Part shown: in pieces, positions 1 to 9,660 of the stretch
Layout: the number at the start of each line of letters is the position of its first letter
How positions within the stretch are numbered: the stretch's first letter is position 1
Assembly (NCBI RefSeq): GCF_900111675.1
Contig: NZ_FOHO01000005.1
Span: forward strand, 1-64,000
Source of the DNA: Paracoccus homiensis
Lineage (GTDB): Bacteria; Pseudomonadota; Alphaproteobacteria; Rhodobacterales; Rhodobacteraceae
Reading direction: 5' to 3'
Length of the DNA: 64,000 nt
Translations under genes and position numbers: made by a program
Notes under the pieces: model-generated
What the model saw: only the letters and a program-made list of their open reading frames with translations
What the model was told of the DNA's origin: nothing
The model's database searches: none

Positions 1-343
1 CAAGCGCGCGCATCGTCTCGGCGCGGGGACCGATGAAGGTGATGCCAGCCGCCGCGCAGGCATCGACGAATTCGGGGTTTTCCGACAGAAGGCCGTATCC
101 CGGATGGATCGCGTCCGCCCCGCTTTCCTTGGCCACGCGGATGATCTCGGGGATCGACAGATAGGCCGCCACGGGACCAAGACCCTCACCGATCCGATAA
201 GCCTCGTCGGCCTTGAACCGGTGCAGACCAAGCTTGTCCTCCTCGGCATAGACCGCAACCGTCCGCTTGCCCAGCTCATTCGCCGCACGCATCAAACGGA
301 TCGCAATCTCACCACGATTGGCTACCAATATCTTCTGAAACAT
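1..343 (-). CDS. pyc: Pyruvate carboxylase, N-terminal part (cut by the window edge)
   Basis: Minus-strand start of a biotin-dependent carboxylase; the first residues read [20 protein letters not shown], the opening of the biotin carboxylase domain. The following [20 protein letters not shown] and [13 protein letters not shown] segments fit pyruvate carboxylase better than acetyl-, propionyl- or methylcrotonyl-CoA carboxylases, whose equivalent reads differently after 'ADEA'. The enzyme makes oxaloacetate from pyruvate (anaplerosis) in the cytoplasm. Only about 114 codons are visible, so the carboxyltransferase and biotinyl domains cannot be checked. It diverges from uvrA across a 292-bp gap that also holds the SOS box. 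Confidence 0.85.
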   Translation of the reverse strand, partial: MFQKILVANRGEIAIRLMRAANELGKRTVAVYAEEDKLGLHRFKADEAYRIGEGLGPVAAYLSIPEIIRVAKESGADAIHPGYGLLSENPEFVDACAAAGITFIGPRAETMRAL

Positions 344-554
344 GTCGGTCCCCCTTGTTCCGTTCGCGGCATCCTAGCGGTGCTGCAGCGCAGCGCAAGC
401 GCTCGCATTTCTGGTGCTTGCGTGACGGCGCGCACGATAGAGACTGTCTGCGACAAGGCAAGCACAGCGAAGCGTCGGTTAACGGCATCACAGCGGCCAG
501 ACCCGACCACCGGCCCACGCGGCAACATTTCTTTATCTGCGTTCTTGCCGATAT

Positions 555-569
555 GTTCGCATTATGTTC
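555..569 (+). promoter_or_regulatory. LexA/SOS box of uvrA (GTTC-N7-GTTC)
   Basis: GTTC at 555-558, seven bases (GCATTAT), then GTTC at 566-569. This is an exact match to the direct-repeat LexA site of alphaproteobacteria. It lies 66 bp before the uvrA ATG at 636, so LexA bound here would block uvrA transcription until DNA damage. It also argues against any uvrA start upstream of 636. Confidence 0.9.
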
Positions 570-635
570 ACATGCCGCGGTTGCTTTTTCACCGGTTCTC
601 CTTATGTGATGCGCTTGGTCTGTGGGGGCTCGCCA

Positions 636-3494
636 ATGGAACAGAAGTTCATCGAGGTTCGCGGCGCGCGCGAGCATAATCTGAAAAGCGTGGATATGGA
701 TATTCCACGCGACCAGCTGGTGGTGATCACCGGGCTTTCGGGGTCGGGGAAATCCTCGCTGGCCTTCGACACCATCTATGCCGAGGGGCAGCGCCGCTAT
801 GTCGAAAGCCTGTCGGCCTATGCCCGGCAGTTTCTGGACATGATGGGCAAGCCCGACATGGACCATATAAGCGGGTTGTCCCCCGCGATCAGCATCGAAC
901 AGAAAACGACCTCGAAAAACCCACGCTCGACCGTGGGTACCGTGACCGAGATCTATGACTATCTGCGCCTGCTGTTCGCACGGGCCGGGACGCCGTTTTC
1001 CCCCGCCACAGGCCTGCCGATCGAGGCGCAGCAGGTGCAGGACATGGTCGACCGGATCATGGCGCTGGAGGAAGGCACCCGTGCCTATCTGCTGGCCCCC
1101 ATCGTTCGGGACCGCAAGGGCGAATACAAGAAGGAATTTCTGGAACTGCGCAAGCAGGGTTTCCAGCGCGTCAAGGTGAATGGCGAATTCTACGAACTGG
1201 ATGAGCCACCGGTCCTGGACAAGAAATTCCGCCAGAATATCGACGTGGTGGTGGACCGTATCGTCGTGCGCGAAGGGTTGGAGACGCGCCTTGCCGACAG
1301 CCTGCGCACCGCGCTGGACCTGGCCGACGGGATCGCGGTTCTGGAAACCGCCGCCAAGGATGCCGACCCCGAACGGATCACCTTCAGCGAGAATTTTGCC
1401 TGCCCGGTCAGCGGCTTTACCATTCCCGAGATCGAGCCTCGGCTGTTTTCGTTCAACGCGCCTTTCGGGGCCTGCCCGGTCTGTGACGGCCTTGGGGTCG
1501 AGCTGTTCTTCGACGAACGGCTGGTCGTGCCCGATGCCAGCCTGTCGGTCGACAAGGGCGCCATCCTGCCCTGGGCGAAATCGAAATCCGCCTATCTGAC
1601 CCAGACGATCAATGCGCTGGCCAAGCATTACGGCTTCGACAAGAAAACCGCGTGGAAAGACCTGCCCGATCAGGTGCAGCGGATGTTCCTGTTCGGCTCG
1701 GGCGATGAACAGATCCCGTTCCGCTTTGACGACGCGGGTCGCGTCTACGAGATCAGCCGCGTCTTCGAAGGCGTCATTCCCAACATGCAGCGCCGCTTGC
1801 GGGAATCCGACAGCCAGTGGGTCCGCGAGGAATTCGAACGGTATCAGAACAACCGCCCCTGCGGCGCGTGCAGCGGTTATCGCCTGAAACCCGAGGCCCT
1901 GGCCGTCAAGATCGCCGGCACCCATGTCGGCCAGGTGGTCGAACTGTCGATCAAGGACGCATTGGCCTGGGTCGAGGATGCGCCGAACCACCTGTCCAAA
2001 CAGAAGAACGAAATCGCCGCCGCGATCCTGAAAGAGATCCGCGAACGTCTTGGGTTCCTTGTGAATGTCGGGCTGGATTACCTGACGCTGTCACGCGCGG
2101 CGGGCACCCTGTCGGGCGGGGAATCGCAGCGTATCCGCCTTGCCAGTCAGATCGGCAGCGGGCTGACCGGCGTGTTGTATGTGCTGGACGAACCCTCGAT
2201 CGGGCTGCATCAGCGCGACAATGACCGCTTGTTGCGCACGCTGATGAATCTGCGCGATCAGGGCAATTCGGTTCTGGTGGTGGAACATGACGAGGACGCG
2301 ATCCGCCATGCGGATTACGTGTTCGACATGGGCCCCGGCGCGGGCGTTCATGGCGGCACCGTGGTCAGCCACGGCACGCCCGATCAGATCGCCGCGGATG
2401 CCAACAGCCTGACCGGGCAATATCTGTCCGGCGCGCGCGAGATCGCCGTCCCCACCGAACGCCGCAAGGGCAACGGCAAGAAGGTCAGCGTCGTCAAGGC
2501 GACCGGCAACAACCTGAAGAACGTGACCGCCGATTTCCCGCTGGGGAAATTCGTCTGCGTCACGGGCGTCTCGGGCGGCGGCAAATCGACCCTGACCATC
2601 GAAACGCTGTTCAAGACCGCCAGCCTGCGTTTGAACGGCGCGCGCCAGACCCCTGCCCCCTGCGAGACGATCAAGGGGCTGGAACATCTGGACAAGGTCA
2701 TCGATATCGACCAGCGCCCGATCGGCCGGACTCCCCGATCGAACCCGGCCACCTATACCGGCGCCTTTACCCCGATCCGCGACTGGTTCGCCGGCCTGCC
2801 CGAGGCGAAGGCCCGTGGCTACAAGCCGGGCCGTTTCAGCTTCAACGTCAAGGGGGGCCGCTGCGAGGCCTGTCAAGGCGACGGCGTCATCAAGATCGAG
2901 ATGCACTTCCTGCCCGACGTCTATGTCGAATGCGAAACCTGCAAGGGCAAACGCTATAACCGCGAAACGCTGGAGGTGACGTTCAAGGGCAAGTCCATTG
3001 CCGATGTGCTGGACATGACCGTCGAGGATGCGCAGCAGTTCTTTTCCGCCGTCCCGTCCATCCGCGAAAAAATGGACGCGCTGATGCAGGTGGGCCTTGG
3101 ATATATCAAGGTCGGCCAGCAGGCCACGACCCTGTCGGGCGGCGAGGCGCAGCGCGTCAAGCTGTCCAAGGAACTGTCGCGCCGATCGACCGGGCGCACG
3201 CTGTATATCCTGGACGAACCGACCACCGGCCTGCATTTCGAAGATGTGCGCAAACTGCTGGAGGTGCTGCACAGTCTTGTCGAACAGGGCAATACGGTCG
3301 TGGTGATCGAACATAATCTGGACGTCATCAAGACCGCCGACTGGCTGATCGATATCGGCCCGGAGGGCGGCGATGGCGGCGGACGAATCGTCGCCACGGG
3401 CACCCCCGAACAGGTCGCCGAAATCGCCGAAAGCCATACCGGGCGCTATCTGGAACCGATGCTGAAACCAGCCCGCATCCGCGCGGCGGAATGA
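636..3494 (+). CDS. uvrA: Excinuclease ABC subunit A
   Basis: 952-residue damage-recognition ATPase of nucleotide excision repair, acting with UvrB and UvrC. It has two ABC modules: Walker [11 protein letters not shown] near residue 33 and [10 protein letters not shown] near 645, with signatures LSGGESQR and LSGGEAQR. Cys pairs mark the zinc modules ([16 protein letters not shown] and CETCKGKR). The length is typical of the family. The open frame extends to 564, but ATG 636 is chosen because [16 protein letters not shown] is the conserved N-terminus and the upstream extension would run into the SOS box. The second Walker A has GGGK where GSGK is usual, a mild variation. Confidence 0.97.
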   Translation: MEQKFIEVRGAREHNLKSVDMDIPRDQLVVITGLSGSGKSSLAFDTIYAEGQRRYVESLSAYARQFLDMMGKPDMDHISGLSPAISIEQKTTSKNPRSTVGTVTEIYDYLRLLFARAGTPFSPATGLPIEAQQVQDMVDRIMALEEGTRAYLLAPIVRDRKGEYKKEFLELRKQGFQRVKVNGEFYELDEPPVLDKKFRQNIDVVVDRIVVREGLETRLADSLRTALDLADGIAVLETAAKDADPERITFSENFACPVSGFTIPEIEPRLFSFNAPFGACPVCDGLGVELFFDERLVVPDASLSVDKGAILPWAKSKSAYLTQTINALAKHYGFDKKTAWKDLPDQVQRMFLFGSGDEQIPFRFDDAGRVYEISRVFEGVIPNMQRRLRESDSQWVREEFERYQNNRPCGACSGYRLKPEALAVKIAGTHVGQVVELSIKDALAWVEDAPNHLSKQKNEIAAAILKEIRERLGFLVNVGLDYLTLSRAAGTLSGGESQRIRLASQIGSGLTGVLYVLDEPSIGLHQRDNDRLLRTLMNLRDQGNSVLVVEHDEDAIRHADYVFDMGPGAGVHGGTVVSHGTPDQIAADANSLTGQYLSGAREIAVPTERRKGNGKKVSVVKATGNNLKNVTADFPLGKFVCVTGVSGGGKSTLTIETLFKTASLRLNGARQTPAPCETIKGLEHLDKVIDIDQRPIGRTPRSNPATYTGAFTPIRDWFAGLPEAKARGYKPGRFSFNVKGGRCEACQGDGVIKIEMHFLPDVYVECETCKGKRYNRETLEVTFKGKSIADVLDMTVEDAQQFFSAVPSIREKMDALMQVGLGYIKVGQQATTLSGGEAQRVKLSKELSRRSTGRTLYILDEPTTGLHFEDVRKLLEVLHSLVEQGNTVVVIEHNLDVIKTADWLIDIGPEGGDGGGRIVATGTPEQVAEIAESHTGRYLEPMLKPARIRAAE

Positions 3495-3540
3495 ACAGGG
3501 GCGAATTTGGCGGGCTGCAAAGGAAATCGCGCAATCAGGT

Positions 3541-3614
3541 GATTTTCCTCTTGCAGCCCCCGGACAGTGCGACTAAAAGCCCGCCTACCGAAGGCGATAC
3601 GCCATCGGACATGG
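3541..3614 (+). promoter_or_regulatory. Promoter and leader of first tRNA-Gly
   Basis: A -35-like TTGCAG at 3551-3556 is followed 17 bp later by TAAAAG (3574-3579). The same arrangement (TTGCAG 3787-3792, TAAATC 3810-3815) occurs before the second tRNA copy, although the spacer bases differ. Between the -10 and the tRNA, CCGAAGGCG-ATA-CGCCATCGG forms a leader hairpin that is identical in both copies. Confidence 0.55.
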
Positions 3615-3615
3615 T

Positions 3616-3690
3616 GCGGGCGTAGCTCAGGGGTAGAGCATAACCTTGCCAAGGTTAGGGTCGGGCGTTCGAATCGCCTCGCCCGCTCCA
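3616..3690 (+). tRNA. tRNA-Gly (GCC), copy 1
   Basis: Cloverleaf with acceptor GCGGGCG/CGCCCGC, D-arm GTAGCTCAGGGGTAGAGC, anticodon stem TAACC/GGTTA with loop TTGCCAA (anticodon GCC), T-loop GTTCGAATC, and an encoded TCCA 3' end. The second copy 236 bp downstream is identical over the tRNA. Confidence 0.97.
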
Positions 3691-3694
3691 ATAC

Positions 3695-3725
3695 AAAAAG
3701 GCCGATCCTCCGGGGTCGGCCTTTT
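3695..3725 (+). terminator. Terminator after tRNA-Gly copy 1
   Basis: AAAAGGCCGATCC, a short loop, then GGGTCGGCCTTTT: a GC stem with a following T-run directly after the tRNA. It is present again after copy 2. Confidence 0.85.
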
Positions 3726-3776
3726 GCTATTGGTCCGGACCTTCCGGATCTGGGAAAATTCCTGACATTCCATGGC

Positions 3777-3850
3777 GATTTTCCTCTTGCAGGCCCCGGC
3801 GGATTTCACTAAATCACCCCTCACCGAAGGCGATACGCCATCGGATATGG
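3777..3850 (+). promoter_or_regulatory. Promoter and leader of second tRNA-Gly
   Basis: Copy of the upstream region of the first tRNA at an offset of 236 bp. TTGCAG (3787-3792) and TAAATC (3810-3815) are 17 bp apart, and the leader hairpin CCGAAGGCG/CGCCATCGG is preserved. Confidence 0.55.
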
Positions 3851-3851
3851 T

Positions 3852-3926
3852 GCGGGCGTAGCTCAGGGGTAGAGCATAACCTTGCCAAGGTTAGGGTCGG
3901 GCGTTCGAATCGCCTCGCCCGCTCCA
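3852..3926 (+). tRNA. tRNA-Gly (GCC), copy 2
   Basis: Same 75 bases as copy 1, including the GCC anticodon and encoded CCA end. It has its own promoter-like leader and its own terminator, so it is an independent transcription unit produced by tandem duplication. Confidence 0.97.
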
Positions 3927-3930
3927 ATAC

Positions 3931-3961
3931 AAAAAGGCCGATCCTTCGGGGTCGGCCTTTT
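3931..3961 (+). terminator. Terminator after tRNA-Gly copy 2
   Basis: AAAAAGGCCGATCC-TTC-GGGGTCGGCCTTTT, the same stem as after copy 1 with one loop change. Confidence 0.85.
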
Positions 3962-4085
3962 GCATTTCGTCCAGAAAACTTGACGCATTCCGCGAATCCG
4001 CTGAACCTTGGTATTGGCGCAATCTGTCATGGGTCGTGACCACCTGCCCCGACCCGATGCGCCGCGCATCAGGGAGAAAGCTCAT

Positions 4086-4499
4086 ATGTTCAACAAGATC
4101 ATGATCCCGGTGGACCTATCGCATTGGGACAAGCTAAGCCGCTCGCTGGAGGTGGCGCAGCAAATGGCGCAGACCAACAACGCAACCTTGCTACTGGTCG
4201 GCGTCGAGGGGAACCTACCTTCGCAGGCCGCGCATAACCCGCAGGAATTCCGGGAAAAACTTGCCGGAAAGGCCCGCGAGACAGCCGATAGAACCGGACT
4301 GACGGTCGACAGCCTGCCCGTGCACAGCAACGATCCTGCAGTCGAACTGTCAAGCGCCCTGGTCACCGCCGCAGATGCCGAGGCCGCCGATCTGATCGTG
4401 ATGGCCAGCCATGTTCCGGGGCTGATGGATCACGTCTTCAGCGCGCATGGGGCCTATGTTGCGCGCTATGCAAAAGCGTCGGTGCTTCTTGTGCGATAG
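4086..4499 (+). CDS. Universal stress protein (UspF/G-like)
   Basis: 137 residues, one Usp domain, beginning MFNKIMIPVDLSHWDKL and ending with the typical last strand KASVLLVR. Start at ATG 4086 with GGGAGAA upstream; an earlier in-frame GTG at 4008 has no ribosome site and adds non-family residues. Single-domain Usps are cytoplasmic stress and energy-state proteins, several of which bind ATP. In the C-terminal loop the usual G-x2-G-x9-G(S/T) nucleotide motif is not intact: the sequence reads PGLMDHVFSAHGAYVARYA, resembling the UspF region but with SAHGA where GSNAA is usual. ATP binding is therefore uncertain. It stands alone between the tRNAs and panC. Confidence 0.85.
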   Translation: MFNKIMIPVDLSHWDKLSRSLEVAQQMAQTNNATLLLVGVEGNLPSQAAHNPQEFREKLAGKARETADRTGLTVDSLPVHSNDPAVELSSALVTAADAEAADLIVMASHVPGLMDHVFSAHGAYVARYAKASVLLVR

Positions 4500-4586
4500 A
4501 ACGCCGCGTCAGCACCCGTGACGCGGCAGAAACGTCTTTTGCTGCACCGCAGCACTTGTGTGAAACGGTTCCGATCCTGTAGCTTG

Positions 4587-4609
4587 CCCCCCACGCCACG
4601 CGCGGGGGG
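4587..4609 (+). promoter_or_regulatory. Hairpin overlapping the panC ribosome-binding site
   Basis: CCCCCC (4587-4592) can pair with GGGGGG (4604-4609), with an inner CGC/GCG pairing around a CAC loop. The 3' arm merges into the Shine-Dalgarno GGGGGAGGA just before the panC ATG, so a folded leader would hide the ribosome site. Confidence 0.4.
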
Positions 4610-4618
4610 AGGACAAGA

Positions 4619-5476
4619 ATGCAGATTTGCCGCAATACGCAGGCGATGCGCGATTGCGCTGCCGATTGGCGCCGTCAGGGTCAGGCCATCGCCATGGTGC
4701 CGACGATGGGGGCACTGCATCAGGGCCACCTGACGCTTGTCGCCCGCGCGCGCGACTGGGTCGCAGAGCGCGGCGGGGGCCGGGTCGTGACGTCGATCTT
4801 CGTGAACCCGACGCAGTTCGGCCCGAATGAAGATCTGGATAAATATCCGCGGGACGAGGAAAACGACCTGCGCCTGCTGCGCGAGGCAGGTTGCGACGCG
4901 GTGTTCCTGCCCGGCGTTCAGGACATCTATCGTCCCGGTGCCCAAACCGTGGTCGAGGTGACGGGCCTGTCGCGGATGCTGATGGGGCGGCTGCGCCCCG
5001 GACATTTTCGTGGCGTGGCGACCGTCGTGACCAAGCTGTTCAACATCGTTCAACCCGATGCCGCGACCTTTGGCGAAAAGGATTATCAACAGCTGACCCT
5101 GATCCGGCAGATGGTCGCGGATCTGGACATGCCGGTGACGATCATCGGCGTACCGACCGTGCGCGAGCCGGACGGTCTGGCCATGTCCTCGCGCAATCGT
5201 CGCCTGACGCCGCCGGATCGCGCGGCATCCGTGGTGCTGTCACAGGCATTGGATCAGGCGCAGCAGATGGTTGAACGCGGCAGCGGCGTCGACGCGCTGC
5301 GCGACAGGATCACGCAGGTCTTGCAGGCAGAACCGCGCGGCGAGGTACAGTCCATCGATATCCGCGACGCCGCCGACCTGTCCCGGATCACCCGAATTGC
5401 GCGCCCGGTGGTGATCCTGCTGGCCGTTCGCTTTGGTGACGTTCTGCTGATCGATCAGCGCGTCGCCCACCCGTAA
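4619..5476 (+). CDS. panC: Pantoate--beta-alanine ligase
   Basis: 285 residues. Joins pantoate to beta-alanine using ATP, via a pantoyl-adenylate, to make pantothenate (vitamin B5, CoA precursor). Visible family motifs are [11 protein letters not shown] near residue 27 (HxGH nucleotide motif), [26 protein letters not shown] and MSSRNRRL (the KMSKS-like loop). Start at ATG 4619 follows GGAGGACAAGA. panB begins 10 bp after the stop with its own AAGGAGG, so the two are an operon for consecutive pantothenate steps. Confidence 0.96.
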   Translation: MQICRNTQAMRDCAADWRRQGQAIAMVPTMGALHQGHLTLVARARDWVAERGGGRVVTSIFVNPTQFGPNEDLDKYPRDEENDLRLLREAGCDAVFLPGVQDIYRPGAQTVVEVTGLSRMLMGRLRPGHFRGVATVVTKLFNIVQPDAATFGEKDYQQLTLIRQMVADLDMPVTIIGVPTVREPDGLAMSSRNRRLTPPDRAASVVLSQALDQAQQMVERGSGVDALRDRITQVLQAEPRGEVQSIDIRDAADLSRITRIARPVVILLAVRFGDVLLIDQRVAHP

Positions 5477-5486
5477 GGAGGTTCAG

Positions 5487-6296
5487 ATGTCCGCCCAAGC
5501 CCCGATCCGCCGCATCACGGTTCCCGATATTGCCGGCCGCAAGGCGCAGACGCCCATCGTCGCGCTGACCGCCTATACCGCGCCGATGGCCGCCATGGTC
5601 GATCCTCATGCCGAGGTGATTCTGGTGGGCGACAGTCTGGGCATGGTGATTCACGGGCTGCCTTCGACCATCGGGGTGACGCTGGACATGATGATCCTGC
5701 ATGGTCAGGCGGTCATGCGCGGATCACAGCGGGCGATGGTGGTGATCGACATGCCCTTCGGCAGCTATGAGGAAAGCCCCGAACAGGCATTCCGCAATGC
5801 CGCGCGGGTGATGGCCGAAACGGGCGCCGGCGCGGTCAAGCTGGAAGGGGGCACGCGCATGGCCGATACCATCGCCTTTCTGACCCAGCGCGGCATTCCC
5901 GTCATGGGTCATATCGGCCTGACCCCGCAGGCGACGAACACGATGGGCGGCTTCAAGACACAGGGCCGCGACGACGCGACTTGGCCCGCCCATATCGCTG
6001 ATGCCCGCGCCGTCCAGCAGGCCGGGGCGTTTTCGCTGGTGGTCGAAGGCGTGATGGAGGAACTGGCCGTCAAGATCACCGAGGCGGTCACCATTCCGAC
6101 CATCGGCATCGGCGCATCCGCCCGCTGTGACGGGCAAATTCTGGTTCTGGACGATATGCTGGGACTGTCGGGGCGCGTGCCACGCTTTGTGCGCAAGTTC
6201 GGCGATCTGGGCCCGCGCGCAGAAAACGCCATCGCAGAATATGCCCAAGCCGTCCGTGATCGCAGCTTTCCGGCGGCCGAACAGACCTATCGCTGA
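5487..6296 (+). CDS. panB: 3-methyl-2-oxobutanoate hydroxymethyltransferase
   Basis: 269 residues, the usual size. Transfers a hydroxymethyl group from methylenetetrahydrofolate to ketoisovalerate, the first committed step to pantoate. Motifs seen are [24 protein letters not shown] (metal-binding Asp), [14 protein letters not shown], and [20 protein letters not shown] near the C-terminus. AAGGAGG precedes the ATG by six bases. The 3' end overlaps the convergent LysR gene by 10 bp, leaving no room for a separate terminator. Confidence 0.96.
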   Translation: MSAQAPIRRITVPDIAGRKAQTPIVALTAYTAPMAAMVDPHAEVILVGDSLGMVIHGLPSTIGVTLDMMILHGQAVMRGSQRAMVVIDMPFGSYEESPEQAFRNAARVMAETGAGAVKLEGGTRMADTIAFLTQRGIPVMGHIGLTPQATNTMGGFKTQGRDDATWPAHIADARAVQQAGAFSLVVEGVMEELAVKITEAVTIPTIGIGASARCDGQILVLDDMLGLSGRVPRFVRKFGDLGPRAENAIAEYAQAVRDRSFPAAEQTYR

Positions 6297-7210
6297 TCGC
6301 CGCCCCAGGGCGCGCCGCCGGCCAGTTCCTGCGCCAGATGGTCGATCAGCAGGCGCAGCTTGCTGGGCATGGGCGAAATCGGCGGCCAGACTGCCATCAC
6401 CGGCATTTCCCGGGTCTGATACTGTGCCAGAACCTGTTGCAGCTGCCCCTGCCGCAGCGCCGCCGCCACGATAAAGCGTGGCAGGATACCCAGGCCCAGC
6501 CCGGCAATCGCCATGTCGCGGATCGCCTCTCCGTTGTTCAGGGTGATCCGCCCCGCGACACGTGGCGAAACCGCCTGACCGTTCTGCTGAAACTGCCACA
6601 TCGCGCTGTCGGTCAGATGGGTATAGCCAAGGATCTGATGATCCTGCAGTTCCGCCAAAGCCTGCGGCGCACCATGTGCGGCAAGGTAATCGGGGCTGGC
6701 GACCACCACCTGCTGATCGACGCACAGCTTGCGCATCATCAGCGAATTGTCCTTTGGCGTTCCGATGCGGATGCCCAGATCAAAGCCGTCGCGCATCAGA
6801 TCCCGGGCGCGGTCGTCGTAATCGACCCTGATGTCCAGCTGTGGATGCGCCTTGGCAAATCGCGCCAGAATCGGCGACAGGAACATGGTGCCAAAGCTCA
6901 TCGGCGCGGCGATCGACAGGCTGCCCCGCAGGACCACCGCACCATCGGATTGCAGCCCCGCCCCCTCGGTCGCCGCCACCAGCGCCCCCAGCGCGGGGCG
7001 CAGACGTTCGGCAAGCCGCAGCGCAGCTTCGGTCGGCTGGATGCGTCCGGCGTTGCGGCGAAACAGGGCGGCGCCGATGGTCGCCTCGAATTCGGTGACG
7101 CGCTTGCTGACCACGGATTTCGACAGGTTCAGCCGCGCGGCGGCAGCGGTGACGGTGCCAAGTTCCATCACCGTCAGGAAGGTTTCGATCTGTTCCAGCG
7201 AAAAGCGCAT
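6287..7210 (-). CDS. LysR-family transcriptional regulator
   Basis: 307 residues. The N-terminal winged helix ([20 protein letters not shown], then [16 protein letters not shown] and [14 protein letters not shown]) is followed by a substrate-binding effector domain ([33 protein letters not shown]). The start is placed at ATG 7210; an alternative ATG lies four codons upstream. It is 43 bp behind an MFS transporter gene on the same strand and probably controls that transporter and the hydroxyacid dehydrogenase, but the inducer is unknown. Confidence 0.88.
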   Translation of the reverse strand: MRFSLEQIETFLTVMELGTVTAAAARLNLSKSVVSKRVTEFEATIGAALFRRNAGRIQPTEAALRLAERLRPALGALVAATEGAGLQSDGAVVLRGSLSIAAPMSFGTMFLSPILARFAKAHPQLDIRVDYDDRARDLMRDGFDLGIRIGTPKDNSLMMRKLCVDQQVVVASPDYLAAHGAPQALAELQDHQILGYTHLTDSAMWQFQQNGQAVSPRVAGRITLNNGEAIRDMAIAGLGLGILPRFIVAAALRQGQLQQVLAQYQTREMPVMAVWPPISPMPSKLRLLIDHLAQELAGGAPWGGDQR

Positions 7211-7253
7211 GACCCGCAGCATAGCGGCGGGCAGGCGCGGCGCAATGCGCCGA

Positions 7254-8432
7254 TCAGGCCGCGGGTGCCAGACCTTCTTCGCCGCCTGCGCCGAACTCGG
7301 CCGATCGCGCCAGCGAGGACAACAGCAAAGGCAGGACAAGCAGCCCCGCAAGCCCCAGATAGATCGCGCCAAAACTGACATATTCGGCCAGCTGCCCGAT
7401 CGTGCCGGGGGCCAGTAGAATGCCGGAATAGCCCATCATCGTGACCACCGACAGGCCCATCCCCTGCGCCAGGCCGGGAATGTTGCCCGCCGCGGAAAAG
7501 GCGATCGGCACCAGATTCGCGATCCCCAGCCCGGCCATGCCGAACCCCGCGATCGCCAGCCCCGCCGTCGGGGCCATCGAGGACAGCGTCAACCCGATCA
7601 TGGCGACCACGGCGCTGATCCGAAAGGTCCGCACGGCGCCCAGCCTTTGGCGGATCACATCCCCGGCAAAGCGCATCACCGCCATCGTTGCCGCACAGGC
7701 CGCGAAACCCCAACCCGCAAGCGCCAGCGAGGCCCCCATCTCGCGCTGAAGATAGACCGCCGCCCAGTCGAGGATCGCCCCTTCCGGGATCATGCAGCAC
7801 AGCGCGATCAGCCCCAGCAGATAGGGCATTCCCGAACGCGGCAGGCGCAGCGGCGGCTTTTCCTCGTGCGGGCTGGGGCGGTCCTGCGCCATGTATCGCA
7901 GCGCGATCCCGGCGGTGATCGCGAATGTCAGCGTCACGACCGCCGCGTGCCCGATCTCGCCAAAGCGGGACAGAAGGATGCCCCCCAGCCCCGCGCCGGC
8001 CACGCCGCCAAGGCTCCAGAAGCCGTGACAGGACGACATGATCGCCAGTTTGCGCCGGCGTTCGACCACGACCGCATTGGCATTCATCGCCACATCCATG
8101 CCGCCCAGAAACCCGCCGAACAGGAACACGCTGCCCGCGACCGTCCAGATAGTGGGCGCCACCGACATCAGCAGCAGGATGGGCACCGCCAGCACGGTCG
8201 CCACGCGCACCGCCCGGGCCGAGCCGTGGCGTGCCGTCATCGCGCCGAAGACCGGCATCACCACCAGCGAGCCCAGCCCAAGGCACAGCACAACCAGCCC
8301 GGCCGTGCCTTCGCTGATCGACAGACGCTGCATCAGGGTCGGCAGCTTGGGTGCCCAGCTGCCGATCATCAGGCCATTGCTGAAAAACAGCGCCGAAACG
8401 GCGGCGCGGGTGCGCTCTGGTCCAAGGGGCAT
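7254..8432 (-). CDS. MFS transporter
   Basis: 392 residues with about 12 hydrophobic segments. A major-facilitator loop (GAMTARHGSARA) follows the second segment, and a long central loop (QDRPSPHEEKPPLRLPR) separates the halves. The overall look is of the YbjJ/fucose-permease-like branch (FSNGLMIGSWAPKLPTL near residue 17). The substrate cannot be told from sequence. It sits 29 bp after a D-2-hydroxyacid dehydrogenase and 43 bp before a LysR regulator, which suggests a small unit for uptake or export of a carboxylate. Confidence 0.85.
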   Translation of the reverse strand: MPLGPERTRAAVSALFFSNGLMIGSWAPKLPTLMQRLSISEGTAGLVVLCLGLGSLVVMPVFGAMTARHGSARAVRVATVLAVPILLLMSVAPTIWTVAGSVFLFGGFLGGMDVAMNANAVVVERRRKLAIMSSCHGFWSLGGVAGAGLGGILLSRFGEIGHAAVVTLTFAITAGIALRYMAQDRPSPHEEKPPLRLPRSGMPYLLGLIALCCMIPEGAILDWAAVYLQREMGASLALAGWGFAACAATMAVMRFAGDVIRQRLGAVRTFRISAVVAMIGLTLSSMAPTAGLAIAGFGMAGLGIANLVPIAFSAAGNIPGLAQGMGLSVVTMMGYSGILLAPGTIGQLAEYVSFGAIYLGLAGLLVLPLLLSSLARSAEFGAGGEEGLAPAA

Positions 8433-8461
8433 GGCGAAACCTTCTGGTCCGGGTGATCGGC

Positions 8462-9466
8462 CTACAGCATGCTGGGCACGACCAGATCGGGCGGCCGGTG
8501 CCCGTCGGCAAAGGTCTTGATGTTGATGATGACCTTTTCGCCCATCTCCATCCGCCCTTCGACCGTGGCACTGCCCATATGCGGCAACAGCACGACATTC
8601 GACAGCTCGCGCAGGCGGGGGTTGATCTCGTGGCCATGTTCGAACACGTCAAGGCCCGCGCCCGCGATCTCGTTCGCGCGCAGCATCCGGGTCAGCGCGT
8701 TTTCGTCGATCACCTCGCCGCGCGAGGTGTTGACCACGACCGCGCTGGGTTTCAGCAGCTTCAGCCGCCGGGCATTCAACAGGTGAAAGGTCGAGGGCGT
8801 ATGCGGCGCGTTTACGCTGATGATGTCCATCCGCGCCAGCATCTGATCCAGGCTTTCCCAATAGGTCGCCTGCAGATCGTCCTCGATCTCGGGGCGCAGG
8901 CGTTTGCGGTTATGGTAATGGACCTGCATGCCAAAGACATTGGCCCGCCGCGCGACCGCCTGACCGATACGCCCCATGCCCAGAATGCCCAGGCGGCGTC
9001 CGCCGACGCGACCGCCCAGATGCGCCGTGGGGGCCCAGCCGCCCCAGCGACCCGACTGCATTTCGGCAAGCCCTTCGGGAATGCGCCGGGTCACCGCCAG
9101 GATCAGCGCCAGCGTCATGTCCGCGGTATCCTCGGTCACGACGCCGGGCGTGTTGGATACCAGAATTCCGCGCTGCCGCGCCGAGGTCACGTCGATATGA
9201 TCGATCCCCGCCCCGAAATTCGCGATCAGCTTCAACCGCTCGCCGGCCTGGGCCAGCATGTTGGCGTCGATCTGGTCGGTGACCGTCGGCACCAGCACAT
9301 CGCAGCCCTTCATCGCCTGCACCAGTTCGTCCCGGCTCAGCTTCCGGTCGTCGTCGCGCAGATCGACATCGAACAGTTCCTTCATCCGCGTCTCGACCGC
9401 ATCGGGCAGACGGCGCGTCACGGCGATCTTCAGTTTCTGGCGAACCGGGCTGGGGCTGGCGGCCAT
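8462..9466 (-). CDS. D-2-hydroxyacid dehydrogenase (glyoxylate/hydroxypyruvate reductase-like)
   Basis: 334 residues. NAD(P)-dependent reduction of a 2-oxoacid such as glyoxylate or hydroxypyruvate. The Rossmann motif is LGILGMGRIGQAVARR; the catalytic set is Arg in NTSRGEVID, Glu in the GLDVFEHGHEINP region and His in LLPHMGSATVEGR. The start at ATG 9466 is preceded by GTGAGGTTATC; longer in-frame extensions are not family-like. It heads the minus-strand group with MFS and LysR genes, and diverges from the SH3 protein gene. Confidence 0.9.
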   Translation of the reverse strand: MAASPSPVRQKLKIAVTRRLPDAVETRMKELFDVDLRDDDRKLSRDELVQAMKGCDVLVPTVTDQIDANMLAQAGERLKLIANFGAGIDHIDVTSARQRGILVSNTPGVVTEDTADMTLALILAVTRRIPEGLAEMQSGRWGGWAPTAHLGGRVGGRRLGILGMGRIGQAVARRANVFGMQVHYHNRKRLRPEIEDDLQATYWESLDQMLARMDIISVNAPHTPSTFHLLNARRLKLLKPSAVVVNTSRGEVIDENALTRMLRANEIAGAGLDVFEHGHEINPRLRELSNVVLLPHMGSATVEGRMEMGEKVIINIKTFADGHRPPDLVVPSML

Positions 9467-9660
9467 GATAACCTCACTTTCTCGAAGTCGTGTCGGTCGG
9501 CATACTTCCAATGCCGGACGGCTTTTGGCAAACTGCCCGCGATAAGGGGCAGGCACAAGTCCCCCGAGCGGTATGTTAGCGCCCCATCGCGATCTGCGAC
9601 GGCGCCGGCGTGACGGATCGGGGCGCGGCACTGTCCAGGGCAGGCATAAACAGGTTTCAG

